A DNA stretch of 64,000 bases from CBDCWA01 sp965223255 (GCA_965223255.1 CBDCWA010000004.1:2480001-2544000); one strand, 5' to 3'; counted from the stretch's first letter, positions 24,517 to 34,103 are shown. Made by a program: numbers and translations. The notes: a model not told the origin generated them from the letters alone.

Positions 24517-25833
24517 TCAATACGAATTTTCATCGGGCCGCCAAAGAAAGATCTGGATGTCCGCCACGTTCGTGCCCGTTCCGCCGGTTACCAACAGGTC
24601 ACCGACTGCGTTGAGCACGCCATAGGAGTTGTTGTCGGCAAGACCAGCCGCGACATTTATCCCAGCCTCATTGAGCCGGCGCATAGTTGTGCAATCGACC
24701 AAACCGCCAGCCGCATCGGTCGGCCCGTCGCGGCCATCCGTACCAGCACTTAGAAACACCCAGTCCGCTTCGATCTCCTGGTGGTCCGCCAGGCGGGCAA
24801 AGTGCAAGGCAAGTTCCTGGTTGCGCCCACCGCGTCCCTGGCCGGTGACCTGCACGGTCGTCTCGCCGCCACTGATCAGCGCTGTGGGTCGCCTACCGTT
24901 GGCTTTTGGCCATCCGCGAATGGTATGCAGAAGTGTGTTTGCCGCCTCCGCAACATCACCGGCCAGCCAATCGCCGAGTACTGTGGTTTGATAATGCGCC
25001 TGTGCGGTCTGCCGGACCGCATCGACGGCAATTGCGTTGCTTCCGATGATCGCATTCACGACACGGCGAGCTTCACTTTTCTCAACATCACGGTGACGGT
25101 CTTTCTTGAACGCTGCTGTCAAGTGCGCCCCTAGCTCTTCCCAAATCCCAAATGTTTTGAGGACGTCGATGGCTGCGCCTGGCGATGGCGCAGAAAGCGT
25201 CGTTGGCCCGCTGGCAATGATGTCGATGTCATCGCCGGCAACATCTGACAGAATAAGTGTCAGCACCTGCGCTGGCGCGGCAAGCCGCTGCAAACCACCG
25301 CCCTTTAGCTCGGACAGCGCCTGGCGCACAATATTTATGTCATGAATAGTGGCGCCGCTCGTGAGCAGCCGGCGCGTGATATCGATCTTGTCGTCAAGCG
25401 TAAGGCCTGCGACCGGCGCCACTTGCAACGCTGATCCGCCGCCGCTCAACAGCAACAACAGAAGATCATCAGGCCCAAGGGATTGGGCGGTCTCTTTCAA
25501 GCGCTGTCCGGCGCTGAGACTTCCAACATCAGGAACCGGATGCGCACCATAGATCACGTCGACATCAACATGGGCGTAGGGGTTTTCGTTGTTCGTAATG
25601 ACCAGCGCCTGTTTAGGTTGACGTCCCAGTCCATTTAGCCAGTCCAAGGCAGCCGTCATCATTGGCCCGGCCGCCTTGCCGAGTCCAACCACAGTCACGG
25701 CCTTTGGGTGATCGAACGCGTAGCGATGATTGGCTAGATAATCGTGCACGGCAGCATAAGGATTGCAGGCTTTAACGCCCGCCCTGAACAACGCTTCAGC
25801 ATCACGTCGCATAGTTTCAATAGAACGGATCAT
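24517..25833 (-). CDS. Glycerate 2-kinase (MOFRL type)
   Basis: The 438-residue product has the DUF4147 N-terminal domain (VTVVGLGKAAGPMMTAALDW, YGAHPVPDVGSLSAGQRL, LLLLLSGGGSALQVAP) and the C-terminal MOFRL domain (ALISGGETTVQVTGQGRGGR, LSAGTDGRDGPTDAAGGLVD). Such enzymes phosphorylate glycerate to 2-phosphoglycerate and were formerly annotated as hydroxypyruvate reductase (TtuD). The step links glyoxylate and tartronate metabolism to glycolysis, which would fit a genome that handles oxalate and C1 compounds. Confidence 0.93.
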   Translation of the reverse strand: MIRSIETMRRDAEALFRAGVKACNPYAAVHDYLANHRYAFDHPKAVTVVGLGKAAGPMMTAALDWLNGLGRQPKQALVITNNENPYAHVDVDVIYGAHPVPDVGSLSAGQRLKETAQSLGPDDLLLLLLSGGGSALQVAPVAGLTLDDKIDITRRLLTSGATIHDINIVRQALSELKGGGLQRLAAPAQVLTLILSDVAGDDIDIIASGPTTLSAPSPGAAIDVLKTFGIWEELGAHLTAAFKKDRHRDVEKSEARRVVNAIIGSNAIAVDAVRQTAQAHYQTTVLGDWLAGDVAEAANTLLHTIRGWPKANGRRPTALISGGETTVQVTGQGRGGRNQELALHFARLADHQEIEADWVFLSAGTDGRDGPTDAAGGLVDCTTMRRLNEAGINVAAGLADNNSYGVLNAVGDLLVTGGTGTNVADIQIFLWRPDENSY

Positions 25834-25948
25834 TTTCCTTTAAGCTCTGACGTATGCGCTCTAAAGCGGGTGTGCCAGCAAACCGCACAGTACACAAGGA
25901 CATATCTCAGACGATGGCGTATAAGTAAAAGGCTTAGAGGAGTCACCG

Positions 25949-26032
25949 ATGCCAATCGCACCAAAGCGAAACACGCAATGCTCGGCGTACGCATTGATCG
26001 AGACCGGATTGCCGAGATATCAAAAAAACTGA
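25949..26032 (+). CDS. Possible 27-residue leader or small protein
   Basis: ATG at 25949, six bases after GAGGAG, opens a 27-codon frame (MPIAPKRNTQCSAYALIETG and a short end) between glycerate kinase and the Lrp-type gene. The only support is the ribosome site. No conservation can be judged, so it may be chance. Confidence 0.2.
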   Translation: MPIAPKRNTQCSAYALIETGLPRYQKN

Positions 26033-26053
26033 CAAATTGATTTTTCGACAGTC

Positions 26054-26509
26054 CTAAATCGGCACTTTGCTCACACCTTTCACGACTTTTAAGCACAGTT
26101 GTGACGACATCGATTCAACGTTTGGAAACCGCAAGAGTTCGCGGCGCAATATGTTTTCGTACTCGTCGATATCGCGCACCACAACCTTGATCATGTAATC
26201 ATAATCGCCGGTGGTCAGGATGCACTCGACCACATTTGCATTGCGGGCTGCCGCTGTCTCGAATTGCTCCAGAGCGTCGTCATCATGGGTCCGCAACTTG
26301 ATGTGGGAGATCATCATCACTTCCATCCCAACTTTGGCGCGGTCGATAAGTCCAATTTGCCCGGTGAGGTAACCACGATCGCCCAGCCTCTTGAGCCGGC
26401 GCCGGCATTGCATGGCGCTAAGACCGACGTGGTTTGCCAGCTCCTCCATCGAGATGTTGGGGCGGTCTTGGTAGACCCGCAATAGGCGCTGATCGAAATC
26501 GTCCAACAT
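26054..26509 (-). CDS. Lrp/AsnC family transcriptional regulator
   Basis: 151 residues: an N-terminal winged helix-turn-helix (MLDDFDQRLLRVYQ, ISMEELANHVGLSAMQCRRR) and a C-terminal RAM/AsnC ligand-binding domain (VVECILTTGDYDYMIKVVVR). These proteins usually respond to amino acids and often regulate the divergent gene. Here that gene is the E1/transketolase-like gene 157 bases away, with a dyad in between. Confidence 0.93.
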   Translation of the reverse strand: MLDDFDQRLLRVYQDRPNISMEELANHVGLSAMQCRRRLKRLGDRGYLTGQIGLIDRAKVGMEVMMISHIKLRTHDDDALEQFETAAARNANVVECILTTGDYDYMIKVVVRDIDEYENILRRELLRFPNVESMSSQLCLKVVKGVSKVPI

Positions 26510-26537
26510 ATTCTGTCTCCAGTTATGTTAGATATGT

Positions 26538-26565
26538 ATCGTATTTATCGAAATCTTGATACGAT
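26538..26565. promoter_or_regulatory. Dyad between the Lrp-type gene and the E1-like gene
   Basis: ATCGTAT (26538-26544) is inverted as ATACGAT (26559-26565) with a 14-base AT-rich spacer, in the divergent promoter region about 100 bases before the E1 ATG. The AT-rich palindrome suits an Lrp/AsnC-type dimer, most likely the product of the adjacent gene. The assignment is inferred from position. Confidence 0.45.
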
Positions 26566-26666
26566 TGCGTCTATTTAATCGTGGTTATTGTGAATTTTGT
26601 AAATTATTGCACACGAAGTCCACCTAACATGGCCATCACAGAAGCGTGGGTTTTGAGGTAGGCACG

Positions 26667-28997
26667 ATGGCGGATCGTTTTAGGGAAATTCGAGAGCTGG
26701 AGCGCAAGTTATTGTGGCTGGCATCATGGACCATTCACAATGCCAATCATTTGCGAGAGAAGACCGACGATTTAAAGGTTGGCGGCCACCAGGCCTCTTG
26801 CGCTTCCATGACAACCATCATGGCGGCGCTGTATTTTCGGAGTTTGCGCCCTGAAGATCGGGTCGCGGTAAAGCCGCATGCGAGCCCGCTCCTGCATGCC
26901 ATAAATTATCTTATGGGGCGCGTTGATCGCACCTACCTCGAGAATTTTCGCACACCCAGTGGTGCACAATCCTATCCCTCGGTAACCAAGGATCAGGGTG
27001 GTGTTGACATATCGACAGGTTCTGTCGGCCTTGGCGTTGCCCTTACCGGCTTTAACGCGCTCGTCCAGGACTACCTCAGGTCCAAACCGTGGGCTGCGAA
27101 CACGAAACGCGGTCGCATGATCGCTCTCGTTGGCGATGCCGAGTTGGATGAAGGTAACGTCTTCGAGATGTTGCAAGAGAGTTGGAAACACGACCTGCGT
27201 AATATCTGGTGGATCATCGACTATAACCGCCAAAGCCTCGACGGCATTGTAGCAGAAGGTCTGTATGACCGGCTCGCCAGAATTTTTGATGCCTTTGGTT
27301 GGCGCGTCGTCACGATCAAATATGGTCGATTGATGAGCAAGGTCTTCGCCCGCCCAGGCGGCGAACAATTACGCCAGTGGATCGATAGCTGTCCCAATCC
27401 AATCTATTCTGCTCTGGTATTCCAAGGCGGCGCAGCCTGGCGCGAGAAATTAACTGCGGACTTCGCCGGCGACACCGATGTTTTGACGATTCTTGGCGAT
27501 CATACAGACGATCAGCTGGCGGCATTGATGGAGAACCTCGGCGGTCATTGCGTTGAAAGCATTGCCGATGCGTTCGATGCTGTCGAGGATGACACGCCCA
27601 CCGTGTTCGTTGCCTACACGATCAAAGGCATGGGACTGCCGCTTGCTGGCCATAAGGACAATCATGCCGGCTTGATGACGAAAACGCAGATGACGACGCT
27701 CGCTGAGCGTATGAACGTTCGCGACGGTCATGAATGGGATCGTTTTGAGGGGTTGAACCTGGCGCCTGAAACCTTGGAAGCATTTCTTCACGCAACTCCT
27801 TACGCGACAAAACCGACCACGCCAATTGCGTGCGCAAAAATCGATGTACCCGCCATGCAAGCCCCGCCGGACAAACGTATTTCAACGCAGGCGGCGTTTG
27901 GAAAACTGCTCGGCGAATTGGCGCGCAATGACACGGAATTCTCAAATCGCATTGTGACGACCAGCCCTGATGTCACGGTCTCGACCAATCTTGGCGAGTG
28001 GGTCAATCGGCGCAGATTGTTTAGGCGCCAAGAGACGGACGACGTCTTCCGCGACAGATCGATACCGAGTGCACAGAGGTGGTCGGCCGACAGTTCGGGA
28101 CAACACGTGGAACTTGGTATTGCGGAGATGAATTTATTCATAGCCCTTGCCGCCATGGGGCTATCGGCCAGACAATTCGGCCAGCGCCTGTTTCCGGTTG
28201 GCACGGTTTACGATCCCTTCATCGCGCGTGGCCTCGATGCGCTGAACTACGCCTGCTATCAGGACGCAAGGTTTTTGATCGTCGGCACCCCGTCGGGGAT
28301 TACGCTTGCCCCTGAAGGTGGCGCGCATCAGTCAATTGGCACGCCAATGATTGCCATGTCGCAGCCGGGCCTAACCGCATTCGAGCCGGCTTTTACAGAT
28401 GAATTGGCGCTCGTTATGCATTGGGCGTTTGAGCACATGCAGGCCCCCGACGGTGGCGCAACGTATCTGCGCCTGTCGACGTTGGCACTCGATCAGCCCC
28501 AGCGACAGCTAAGCCAGGAGATGCACAGCGATATCTTGGCTGGTGCCTATTGGTTGCGCCAGCCGGGGCCAAATTGCGAGCTTGTGATAGCGTATCAAGG
28601 CGTAATTGCCCCTGAAGCGATTGCTGCCGCCGGCCTCATGAGTGATGAGTTCCGCAATATTGGCGTCTTAGCCGTCACGTCAGCCGACAGGTTATATGGC
28701 GATTGGCAGCACTGCCGCCGCCTAGGTCACACCGCCTCTGCGCCGAGCCATATCGAAGCACTGCTCGCCGATGTACCGAATTTTGCGCGCATTGTGTCGG
28801 TGATCGACGGCCATCCCGCAACGCTGGGTTGGCTTGGCGCCGTCCACGGTCATCGCCAAGTGCCGCTCGGTGTAGATTCATTCGGCGTCTCCGGAAGCCC
28901 GGGCGAGCTCTACGCGCGCAATGGCATCGATCGTGCCGGCATTGCCAAAGCGGCGAGCGCAAATGGTTGGCGGACCAAATTACGTCCCGTGGCATAG
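26667..28997 (+). CDS. AceE-like pyruvate dehydrogenase E1 / transketolase-family protein
   Basis: The ATG at 26667 (776 residues) lies behind GAGGTAGG. The thiamine diphosphate site is LVGDAELDEGNVFEMLQESW ending in IIDYNRQSLD, with GHQASCASMTTIMAALYF before it and a C-terminal transketolase-type pyrimidine domain (QHVELGIAEMNLFIALAAMG, LAPEGGAHQSIGTPMIA). Length and order are those of homodimeric E1 (AceE), although somewhat shorter than the 880-890 residues of E. coli AceE. No E2 or E3 gene is adjacent, so the acceptor and the 2-oxoacid are unknown. Regulation by the divergent Lrp-type protein is likely. Confidence 0.82.
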   Translation: MADRFREIRELERKLLWLASWTIHNANHLREKTDDLKVGGHQASCASMTTIMAALYFRSLRPEDRVAVKPHASPLLHAINYLMGRVDRTYLENFRTPSGAQSYPSVTKDQGGVDISTGSVGLGVALTGFNALVQDYLRSKPWAANTKRGRMIALVGDAELDEGNVFEMLQESWKHDLRNIWWIIDYNRQSLDGIVAEGLYDRLARIFDAFGWRVVTIKYGRLMSKVFARPGGEQLRQWIDSCPNPIYSALVFQGGAAWREKLTADFAGDTDVLTILGDHTDDQLAALMENLGGHCVESIADAFDAVEDDTPTVFVAYTIKGMGLPLAGHKDNHAGLMTKTQMTTLAERMNVRDGHEWDRFEGLNLAPETLEAFLHATPYATKPTTPIACAKIDVPAMQAPPDKRISTQAAFGKLLGELARNDTEFSNRIVTTSPDVTVSTNLGEWVNRRRLFRRQETDDVFRDRSIPSAQRWSADSSGQHVELGIAEMNLFIALAAMGLSARQFGQRLFPVGTVYDPFIARGLDALNYACYQDARFLIVGTPSGITLAPEGGAHQSIGTPMIAMSQPGLTAFEPAFTDELALVMHWAFEHMQAPDGGATYLRLSTLALDQPQRQLSQEMHSDILAGAYWLRQPGPNCELVIAYQGVIAPEAIAAAGLMSDEFRNIGVLAVTSADRLYGDWQHCRRLGHTASAPSHIEALLADVPNFARIVSVIDGHPATLGWLGAVHGHRQVPLGVDSFGVSGSPGELYARNGIDRAGIAKAASANGWRTKLRPVA

Positions 28998-29034
28998 TCA
29001 ATGGTCCTCATCGCGACTCGTGGAAGATTCAGGC

Positions 29035-29436
29035 ATGGTGTTCGATGCCATGCCGATGCCGACCGGGCTCCATGAAGTTGACAAATTGGACGGCGCACCG
29101 GTTGCAAACGTGATGGACATAACCGGTAGTGACCCCGACGGTGTCGCGCCACTTTGGTTGAGTTACCTGGAAGTTGATGACGTCGAGGCCAGGCTTAAAG
29201 CGGCCGAGGCAGCCGGTGCCGCCTCCTTGTCCAACCCCTTCGAGGTCCGGGGCGTTGGCAAGATTGCCATACTCAAATATCTCGGAGGCGATGCGATCGG
29301 CTGGATTGCACCGTCCAACACGACCTCGCCGCACGAAGCCGATTACCGCTCGGACCGCGGCGGACACCAGGCGGTAGGCGTGATCGTTCGAGCAAACCTG
29401 ACCTTTCGCTTATTTAACAATGTATTGTCGCAGTAG
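29035..29436 (+). pseudogene. VOC (glyoxalase/dioxygenase superfamily) half-protein, likely remnant
   Basis: The frame holds one VOC half: FDAMPMPTGLHEVDKLDG, PLWLSYLEVDDVEARLKAAE and GVGKIAILKYLGGDAIGWIA. The first half of the usual paired module is missing, and no ribosome site precedes the ATG at 29035 (the frame stays open back into the E1 gene). The C-terminus after residue 100 is not VOC-like. It may be a 5'-truncated remnant of a two-module protein, or a small stand-alone VOC protein translated by coupling to the E1 gene. Confidence 0.5.
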
Positions 29437-29534
29437 TCTGGGGACGACAGCTCAGGTGCCGTGGCAATCCAAAGGCGAGAGTCTTATACCCTACTCGTGT
29501 TGTGCCTTTCATATTCAATCACCAGGGGGGCAAG

Positions 29535-31307
29535 ATGAAAGTCATTACAAACATCGTTTTTGGAATGCTTGGGCTGATGGCAGTCGCCGTGATCCCATCG
29601 CACATCGTGGCACAAGAGCGGATTATCATCGTGCTTGATTCTTCCGGCAGCATGGCTGCCAAGATCGACGGCACCCGCAAAATCAACGTTGCCCGCTCTG
29701 CCATCAGAAGTTTGATAAAGAAATTGCCGGCCAATACGCAGCTTGGCCTGATCGCCTATGGTCATAATCGCAAAGGCGACTGCAATGACATCGAAACGAT
29801 TTATCCCGTCGGCAAACCGGATCGTTCGAAAATAATGCGTGCTGTCGAATCGCTTCGCCCACTTGGCAACACACCGCTTGGCGATGCCGTTCGCTGGGCT
29901 GCCGAGCAGCTCAAATATACTGAACAAAAGGCGACGGTTATTTTGGTCAGTGATGGCAAGGAGAATTGCGGCGTTAATCCTTGCGCCCTTGGTGCGGATC
30001 TCAAGCGCCAAGGCATCGACTTCAGAACGCATGTCATTGGCTTTGCGCTGCGCAAAGGTCAGGACACCGGTTTGCGCTGTTTGGCAAAAAATACAGGCGG
30101 TCTATTTGTTGCCGCGAAGGATGCGCCATCTCTAACCAAGGCCTTGCGCACCACCGTTCGCGTATCTGCCAAGCCGGCAGCCGAGCCTAAACCGAAGCCG
30201 GTTGCTGTCGCAGAGGGGCTGCGTATTGATGTGTTCGTCAAAGAGGGAGGGCCCGTTTGGAAGAAGGACGTGGCCTTCAAGATCTTTGGCCAGCCGCAAG
30301 GGCTGTCTAAGAAGCGTCCTCGCGTTGCCAATGTCTGGCGCAAGCGTTCGGGCTATATTTTTAAAGGCCTGAAGCCTGGCAAATATGTTCTCGAAACGGT
30401 CCTGCCCGACCACCGGCATATCGTGAAGCGTCAAGATATTGAGATCACCGCCGCACCGGCGCAGCGTGCCGCCGTAGTTCTAAATATCGGTCAGGTAAGG
30501 CTCAGCTATAGCCTCAAGGAAAGCGGCCCGCCGCTCAGTTGGCAGGTCGGCTGGTCGGTGCTGGAGCCAAAGCAGGATTTTTCCGGCAAGCGGCGCAAGA
30601 TAGCTGGTTTCTGGCGCAAAAAGTCTGGCAATGTATTTTGGCTGCCGTCCGGAACGTGGCGCGTTGATGGCCTCCTTGCCGACGCCCGCTATATGACGGT
30701 GCGCAAAGAGATTAAGGTCGAACCGGGAAGTGCCGAAGCACATAGCTTCAATTTCAACGGTGGCATGGTCCGCTTCGATGCGACGTTGAGTTCTGACGAC
30801 AAGGCCTACACCGGGGACCTCGGTTGGAAAGTGCTTTCCAAAACCAAGGATTTTTCGGGCAAACAACGTCAAGTGGCGAATTTCTGGCGCAAGCGCTCCG
30901 GCAAAATTTTCATCCTGCCGGCCGGAGACTGGTTGGTCAGAGGAGAGTTGGCCGATCATCGCCATGTCGCCATAAGCAAGAGCATCAAGGTCGAGCCTGG
31001 CAGCCAGGTTCGTCACGGCTTTGACTTCCAAGCCGGTCGGATCCGCTTCGATGTAACCGTCAACGGCAAACCATCGAGTGACCAAGTGGGTATAAGCGTT
31101 TACAAGCCGGGACTGTCATTGGATGGCAAGCGTCAACGCATCGCCAACTTCTGGCGCAAGCGCTCGGGCCATATTACAATTTTACCTAAGGGCAAATATG
31201 TCGTCGACGGCCTGCTGGCGGATCAACGAACGACCAAAGGCCAGACCACCATCGATGTGCGGGCCGGTGAAGAAAAGGCAGTGCAAATCGATCTGAAAAA
31301 GAACTGA
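29535..31307 (+). CDS. Secreted VWA protein with four ~90-residue repeats
   Basis: Start at ATG 29535 behind AGGGGGG (590 residues). The signal peptide (residues 1-26, ending HIVA-Q) is followed by a von Willebrand A domain, about residues 29-205, with the MIDAS DSSGSM, NTPLGDAV and VSDGKENC. After a Pro/Lys linker come four tandem modules (about residues 226-318, 319-409, 410-500 and 501-589), each centred on a near-constant block of the type VANFWRKRSG at W267, W359, W450 and W539, then LP.G...VDGLLAD.R. Spacing is 89-92 residues. The modules look like small beta-sandwich, Ig-like or carboxypeptidase-regulatory-like folds. The ligand is unknown. Confidence 0.85.
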   Translation: MKVITNIVFGMLGLMAVAVIPSHIVAQERIIIVLDSSGSMAAKIDGTRKINVARSAIRSLIKKLPANTQLGLIAYGHNRKGDCNDIETIYPVGKPDRSKIMRAVESLRPLGNTPLGDAVRWAAEQLKYTEQKATVILVSDGKENCGVNPCALGADLKRQGIDFRTHVIGFALRKGQDTGLRCLAKNTGGLFVAAKDAPSLTKALRTTVRVSAKPAAEPKPKPVAVAEGLRIDVFVKEGGPVWKKDVAFKIFGQPQGLSKKRPRVANVWRKRSGYIFKGLKPGKYVLETVLPDHRHIVKRQDIEITAAPAQRAAVVLNIGQVRLSYSLKESGPPLSWQVGWSVLEPKQDFSGKRRKIAGFWRKKSGNVFWLPSGTWRVDGLLADARYMTVRKEIKVEPGSAEAHSFNFNGGMVRFDATLSSDDKAYTGDLGWKVLSKTKDFSGKQRQVANFWRKRSGKIFILPAGDWLVRGELADHRHVAISKSIKVEPGSQVRHGFDFQAGRIRFDVTVNGKPSSDQVGISVYKPGLSLDGKRQRIANFWRKRSGHITILPKGKYVVDGLLADQRTTKGQTTIDVRAGEEKAVQIDLKKN

Positions 31308-31330
31308 ATTTGCACAGATGCATTGGCAGG

Positions 31331-31355
31331 GGCCCGGGCGCACACAGCTCGGGCC
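31331..31355. terminator. Hairpin between convergent genes
   Basis: GGCCCGGGC (31331-31339) pairs with GCTCGGGCC (31347-31355), one G-T wobble, seven-base loop. It lies between the VWA gene end and the fhs end, which face each other. No T-run follows on either side, so a bidirectional or Rho-assisted terminator is possible but unproven. Confidence 0.4.
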
Positions 31356-31392
31356 TCATCCGTATGGAGGACCGGCATGGCCAGCGGTACAA

Positions 31393-33066
31393 CTAAAACA
31401 GCCCTTCGATCTGGCCGTCGGCATTGAGCGTGATACTCTCGGCTGATGGCGTCTTCGGCAGGCCCGGCATGGTCATGATCTCACCGCAGATCGCAACAAT
31501 AAATCCGGCACCGGCTGAAAGGCGCACTTCGCGGATCGGAAGTGAAAAACCTTCCGGCGCGCCGCGCCAATTTGGATCCGTCGTAAAAGAGTATTGCGTC
31601 TTGGCCATGCAAACCGGAAGACTGCCATAACCAGCCTTCTCCCATTGGGCCAATTGATCGCGGATGGCCTTGCTCGCGACCACCTCGTCGGCCCGGTAGA
31701 TCTCTTTGGCAATCGCCTCGATCTTTTCGAACAAAGTGATGTCGTCGCCGTAAAGCGGCTTGTAGTTGGCCACTCCACTGTCGATCATCGAGACGACCTT
31801 TTCAGCGGTACCGGTAATGCCGGCTCCCCCGTTCGCCCAGTGCGTATTCAGGATCGCTTCCGCGCCGATTGACGCACAATACTCTTTCATCGCCACGATT
31901 TCTGCCTCCGTATCGGTGACGAAGTGGTTGATCCCGACCACTGCGGGCACACCGAATTTGCGAAGGTTTTCGAGGTGGCGGCCCAGATTGGCACAACCGG
32001 CCTTAACCGCCGCGACGTTTTCACTGCCAAGCTCGCCACGCGCAACGCCGCCATTCATCTTCATTGCCCGCACCGTTGCCACGATAACAACGGCATCCGG
32101 CTTGAGCCCGGCCTTGCGGCACTTGATATTGAAGAACTTTTCTGCGCCAAGGTCTGCGCCGAATCCGGCCTCCGTCACGACGTAATCCGCAAGCTTTAGC
32201 GCAGTTTTGGTGGCGATCACCGAGTTGCAGCCATGCGCGATATTCGCAAATGGCCCGCCATGTACGAATGCCGGATTGTTCTCGAGTGTTTGCACCAGAT
32301 TAGGCTGCATGGCCTGCTGCAACAGGACAGTCATGGCGCCATCTGCCTTTAAGTCGCGGCAGAACACCGGCGAGCGATCGCGGCGGTAAGCAACGATAAT
32401 GTCGCCTAGACGTTTCTTAAGGTCGTCAAGATCTGTGGCAAGGCACAAAATGGCCATCACCTCAGAGGCGACGGTTATGTCGAAGCCCGCTTCTCTCGGA
32501 TAACCGTTCGCAACCCCACCGAGCGACGCAACAATCTGGCGCAACGCCCGATCATTCATATCCATCACACGGCGCCAAGCAACGCGGCGGGAATCGATGC
32601 CAAGCGCGTTGCCCCAATAGATGTGATTATCGATCATTGCCGATAACAGATTGTGCGCCGATGTGATGGCGTGAAAATCGCCTGTAAAATGGAGGTTCAT
32701 GTCCTCCATCGGCACGACTTGCGCGTAGCCACCACCGGCGGCGCCACCCTTCATCCCGAAACAAGGCCCGAGCGAAGCTTCACGAATGCAGATGGCAGCC
32801 TTTTTGCCGATTTTATTCAGCCCGTCGCCTAGCCCGACGGTGGTTGTTGTCTTTCCCTCGCCCGCCGGCGTCGGATTAATTGCAGTCACAAGAATGAGCT
32901 TGCCGTCGGGGCGATCATTGAGCGAGCGAATGAAATCCGCCGACACCTTGGCTTTGTCGTGCCCAAATGGCATCAGGTGTTCGTTCGGGATGCCAAGCTT
33001 GGCGCCGATATCCTGGATTGGCCGCTTCTGGGCCTCGCGCGCAATCTCGATATCCGACTTGGCCAT
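31393..33066 (-). CDS. fhs: Formate-tetrahydrofolate ligase
   Basis: 557 residues from the ATG at 33066 (AGGGAG seven bases before it). Fhs makes 10-formyl-THF from formate, THF and ATP in the cytoplasm. The N-terminal ATP loop TPAGEGKTTTTVGLGDGLNK and REASLGPCFGMKGGAAGGGY are diagnostic, and the length is the usual 555-560. It is the last gene of a minus-strand run with oxalate genes, so it probably captures formate released by oxalate breakdown for C1 assimilation. Confidence 0.97.
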   Translation of the reverse strand: MAKSDIEIAREAQKRPIQDIGAKLGIPNEHLMPFGHDKAKVSADFIRSLNDRPDGKLILVTAINPTPAGEGKTTTTVGLGDGLNKIGKKAAICIREASLGPCFGMKGGAAGGGYAQVVPMEDMNLHFTGDFHAITSAHNLLSAMIDNHIYWGNALGIDSRRVAWRRVMDMNDRALRQIVASLGGVANGYPREAGFDITVASEVMAILCLATDLDDLKKRLGDIIVAYRRDRSPVFCRDLKADGAMTVLLQQAMQPNLVQTLENNPAFVHGGPFANIAHGCNSVIATKTALKLADYVVTEAGFGADLGAEKFFNIKCRKAGLKPDAVVIVATVRAMKMNGGVARGELGSENVAAVKAGCANLGRHLENLRKFGVPAVVGINHFVTDTEAEIVAMKEYCASIGAEAILNTHWANGGAGITGTAEKVVSMIDSGVANYKPLYGDDITLFEKIEAIAKEIYRADEVVASKAIRDQLAQWEKAGYGSLPVCMAKTQYSFTTDPNWRGAPEGFSLPIREVRLSAGAGFIVAICGEIMTMPGLPKTPSAESITLNADGQIEGLF

Positions 33067-33129
33067 TTTCAACTCCCTTGACCCTACTGCAATTTATCTT
33101 GATGGCTGTCGCACACCGGACCGGCGACA

Positions 33130-34044
33130 CTAACCACCCAGTTTCATTCCTGCCTTCAGACCGGCCGTTTCCGCCCATTCGTGCGCCGAGATTTTTTGAC
33201 CCCCTTTAGGTCTCACGCGAGCGATCAAGATGCGACCGCCGCCGGCCTGGACTGAAACACCATCGGCGTTGACGCTGACGACGTCGCCAGGTGTGCCGTC
33301 ACCGGCTTGTCGGCTGGCATCGAACACATCCACCTGGGCACCATCAATTGTGGTCCACGCCCCCGGTGCCGGATTTGCCGCCCGGATCACATTGTAGATT
33401 TCATCGACCGGCTTCGCCCAATCGATCTTAGCGATATCCTTCTTGAACCAACTTTCGTAGGAGCCGGCCTCCAAATCTTGCCTATGCTTCAGGAAGATGC
33501 CCGCCTTGACGAGATCCAGACTTTCCATCATGGCATCGACACCCATCGGGAAGAGCTTTTTGAAATAGACATCGCCAAGCGTTTCATCGGGACCGATGGC
33601 GCAGGTCTTTTGCAGCAGGATGTCTCCTTCATCGAGACCTTCGTTCGGCCAAAAGATCGATAGACCGGTCTGCGTTCGCCCCATCGCAATTGGCCAGTTG
33701 ATCGACGATGGCCCGCGGTGATGCGGCAGCAACGAGGGATGATACTGGAAGGTGCCTAGCCGCGGCGCATCGAGTACCGGCTGCGGTACAAAGAGCAGCA
33801 CATAGGCCATCAGACAGATATCCGCTTCGAATGAGCGCATCAGGTCCAGCGCCTCCGCTGTCTTCCATGATGATGGTTGATGGACGGGCAGCCCCTTTTC
33901 TCTGGCAAGCTCAGCCAATGGATCTTCGGGTCGCCCTTCTTTTGTTGGTGCGCAACAGACGGCGACGATATTCTCCCCGCGCTCCAACAAACGCTCAAGT
34001 ACGGCTTTGCCAAAGGCTTGCTGACCATGCACAACAATACGCAT
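33130..34044 (-). CDS. Stand-alone 10-formyl-THF hydrolase/formyltransferase-like protein
   Basis: The ATG at 34044 (304 residues) is behind GAAGG. The N-terminal formyltransferase domain has YHPSLLPHHRGPSSINWPI (catalytic H and the HPSLLP loop) and GLDEGDILLQKT. The C-terminal part (AANPAPGAWTTIDGAQVDVF) is of the formyltransferase C-terminal type. The whole is closer to the hydrolase domain of mammalian 10-formyl-THF dehydrogenase (ALDH1L1) than to a methionyl-tRNA formyltransferase, by recalled pattern only. Placed between frc and fhs, it could release formate from 10-formyl-THF or use it for another acceptor. Confidence 0.75.
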   Translation of the reverse strand: MRIVVHGQQAFGKAVLERLLERGENIVAVCCAPTKEGRPEDPLAELAREKGLPVHQPSSWKTAEALDLMRSFEADICLMAYVLLFVPQPVLDAPRLGTFQYHPSLLPHHRGPSSINWPIAMGRTQTGLSIFWPNEGLDEGDILLQKTCAIGPDETLGDVYFKKLFPMGVDAMMESLDLVKAGIFLKHRQDLEAGSYESWFKKDIAKIDWAKPVDEIYNVIRAANPAPGAWTTIDGAQVDVFDASRQAGDGTPGDVVSVNADGVSVQAGGGRILIARVRPKGGQKISAHEWAETAGLKAGMKLGG

Positions 34045-34103
34045 TTTGTGGACCTTCACGTTGGGGCACATTCGCCCAATCGAAAAAATACTAAGGAACT
34101 TCG

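Noticed and set aside
26772..27368. 198-codon minus-strand open frame
   Set aside because: It is antisense to the E1-like gene, whose thiamine-diphosphate motifs show the real coding strand.
33130..34044. Methionyl-tRNA formyltransferase (fmt)
   Set aside because: The HPSLLP-type block and the position beside frc and fhs fit a 10-formyl-THF hydrolase-like protein better, and fmt normally sits next to def.
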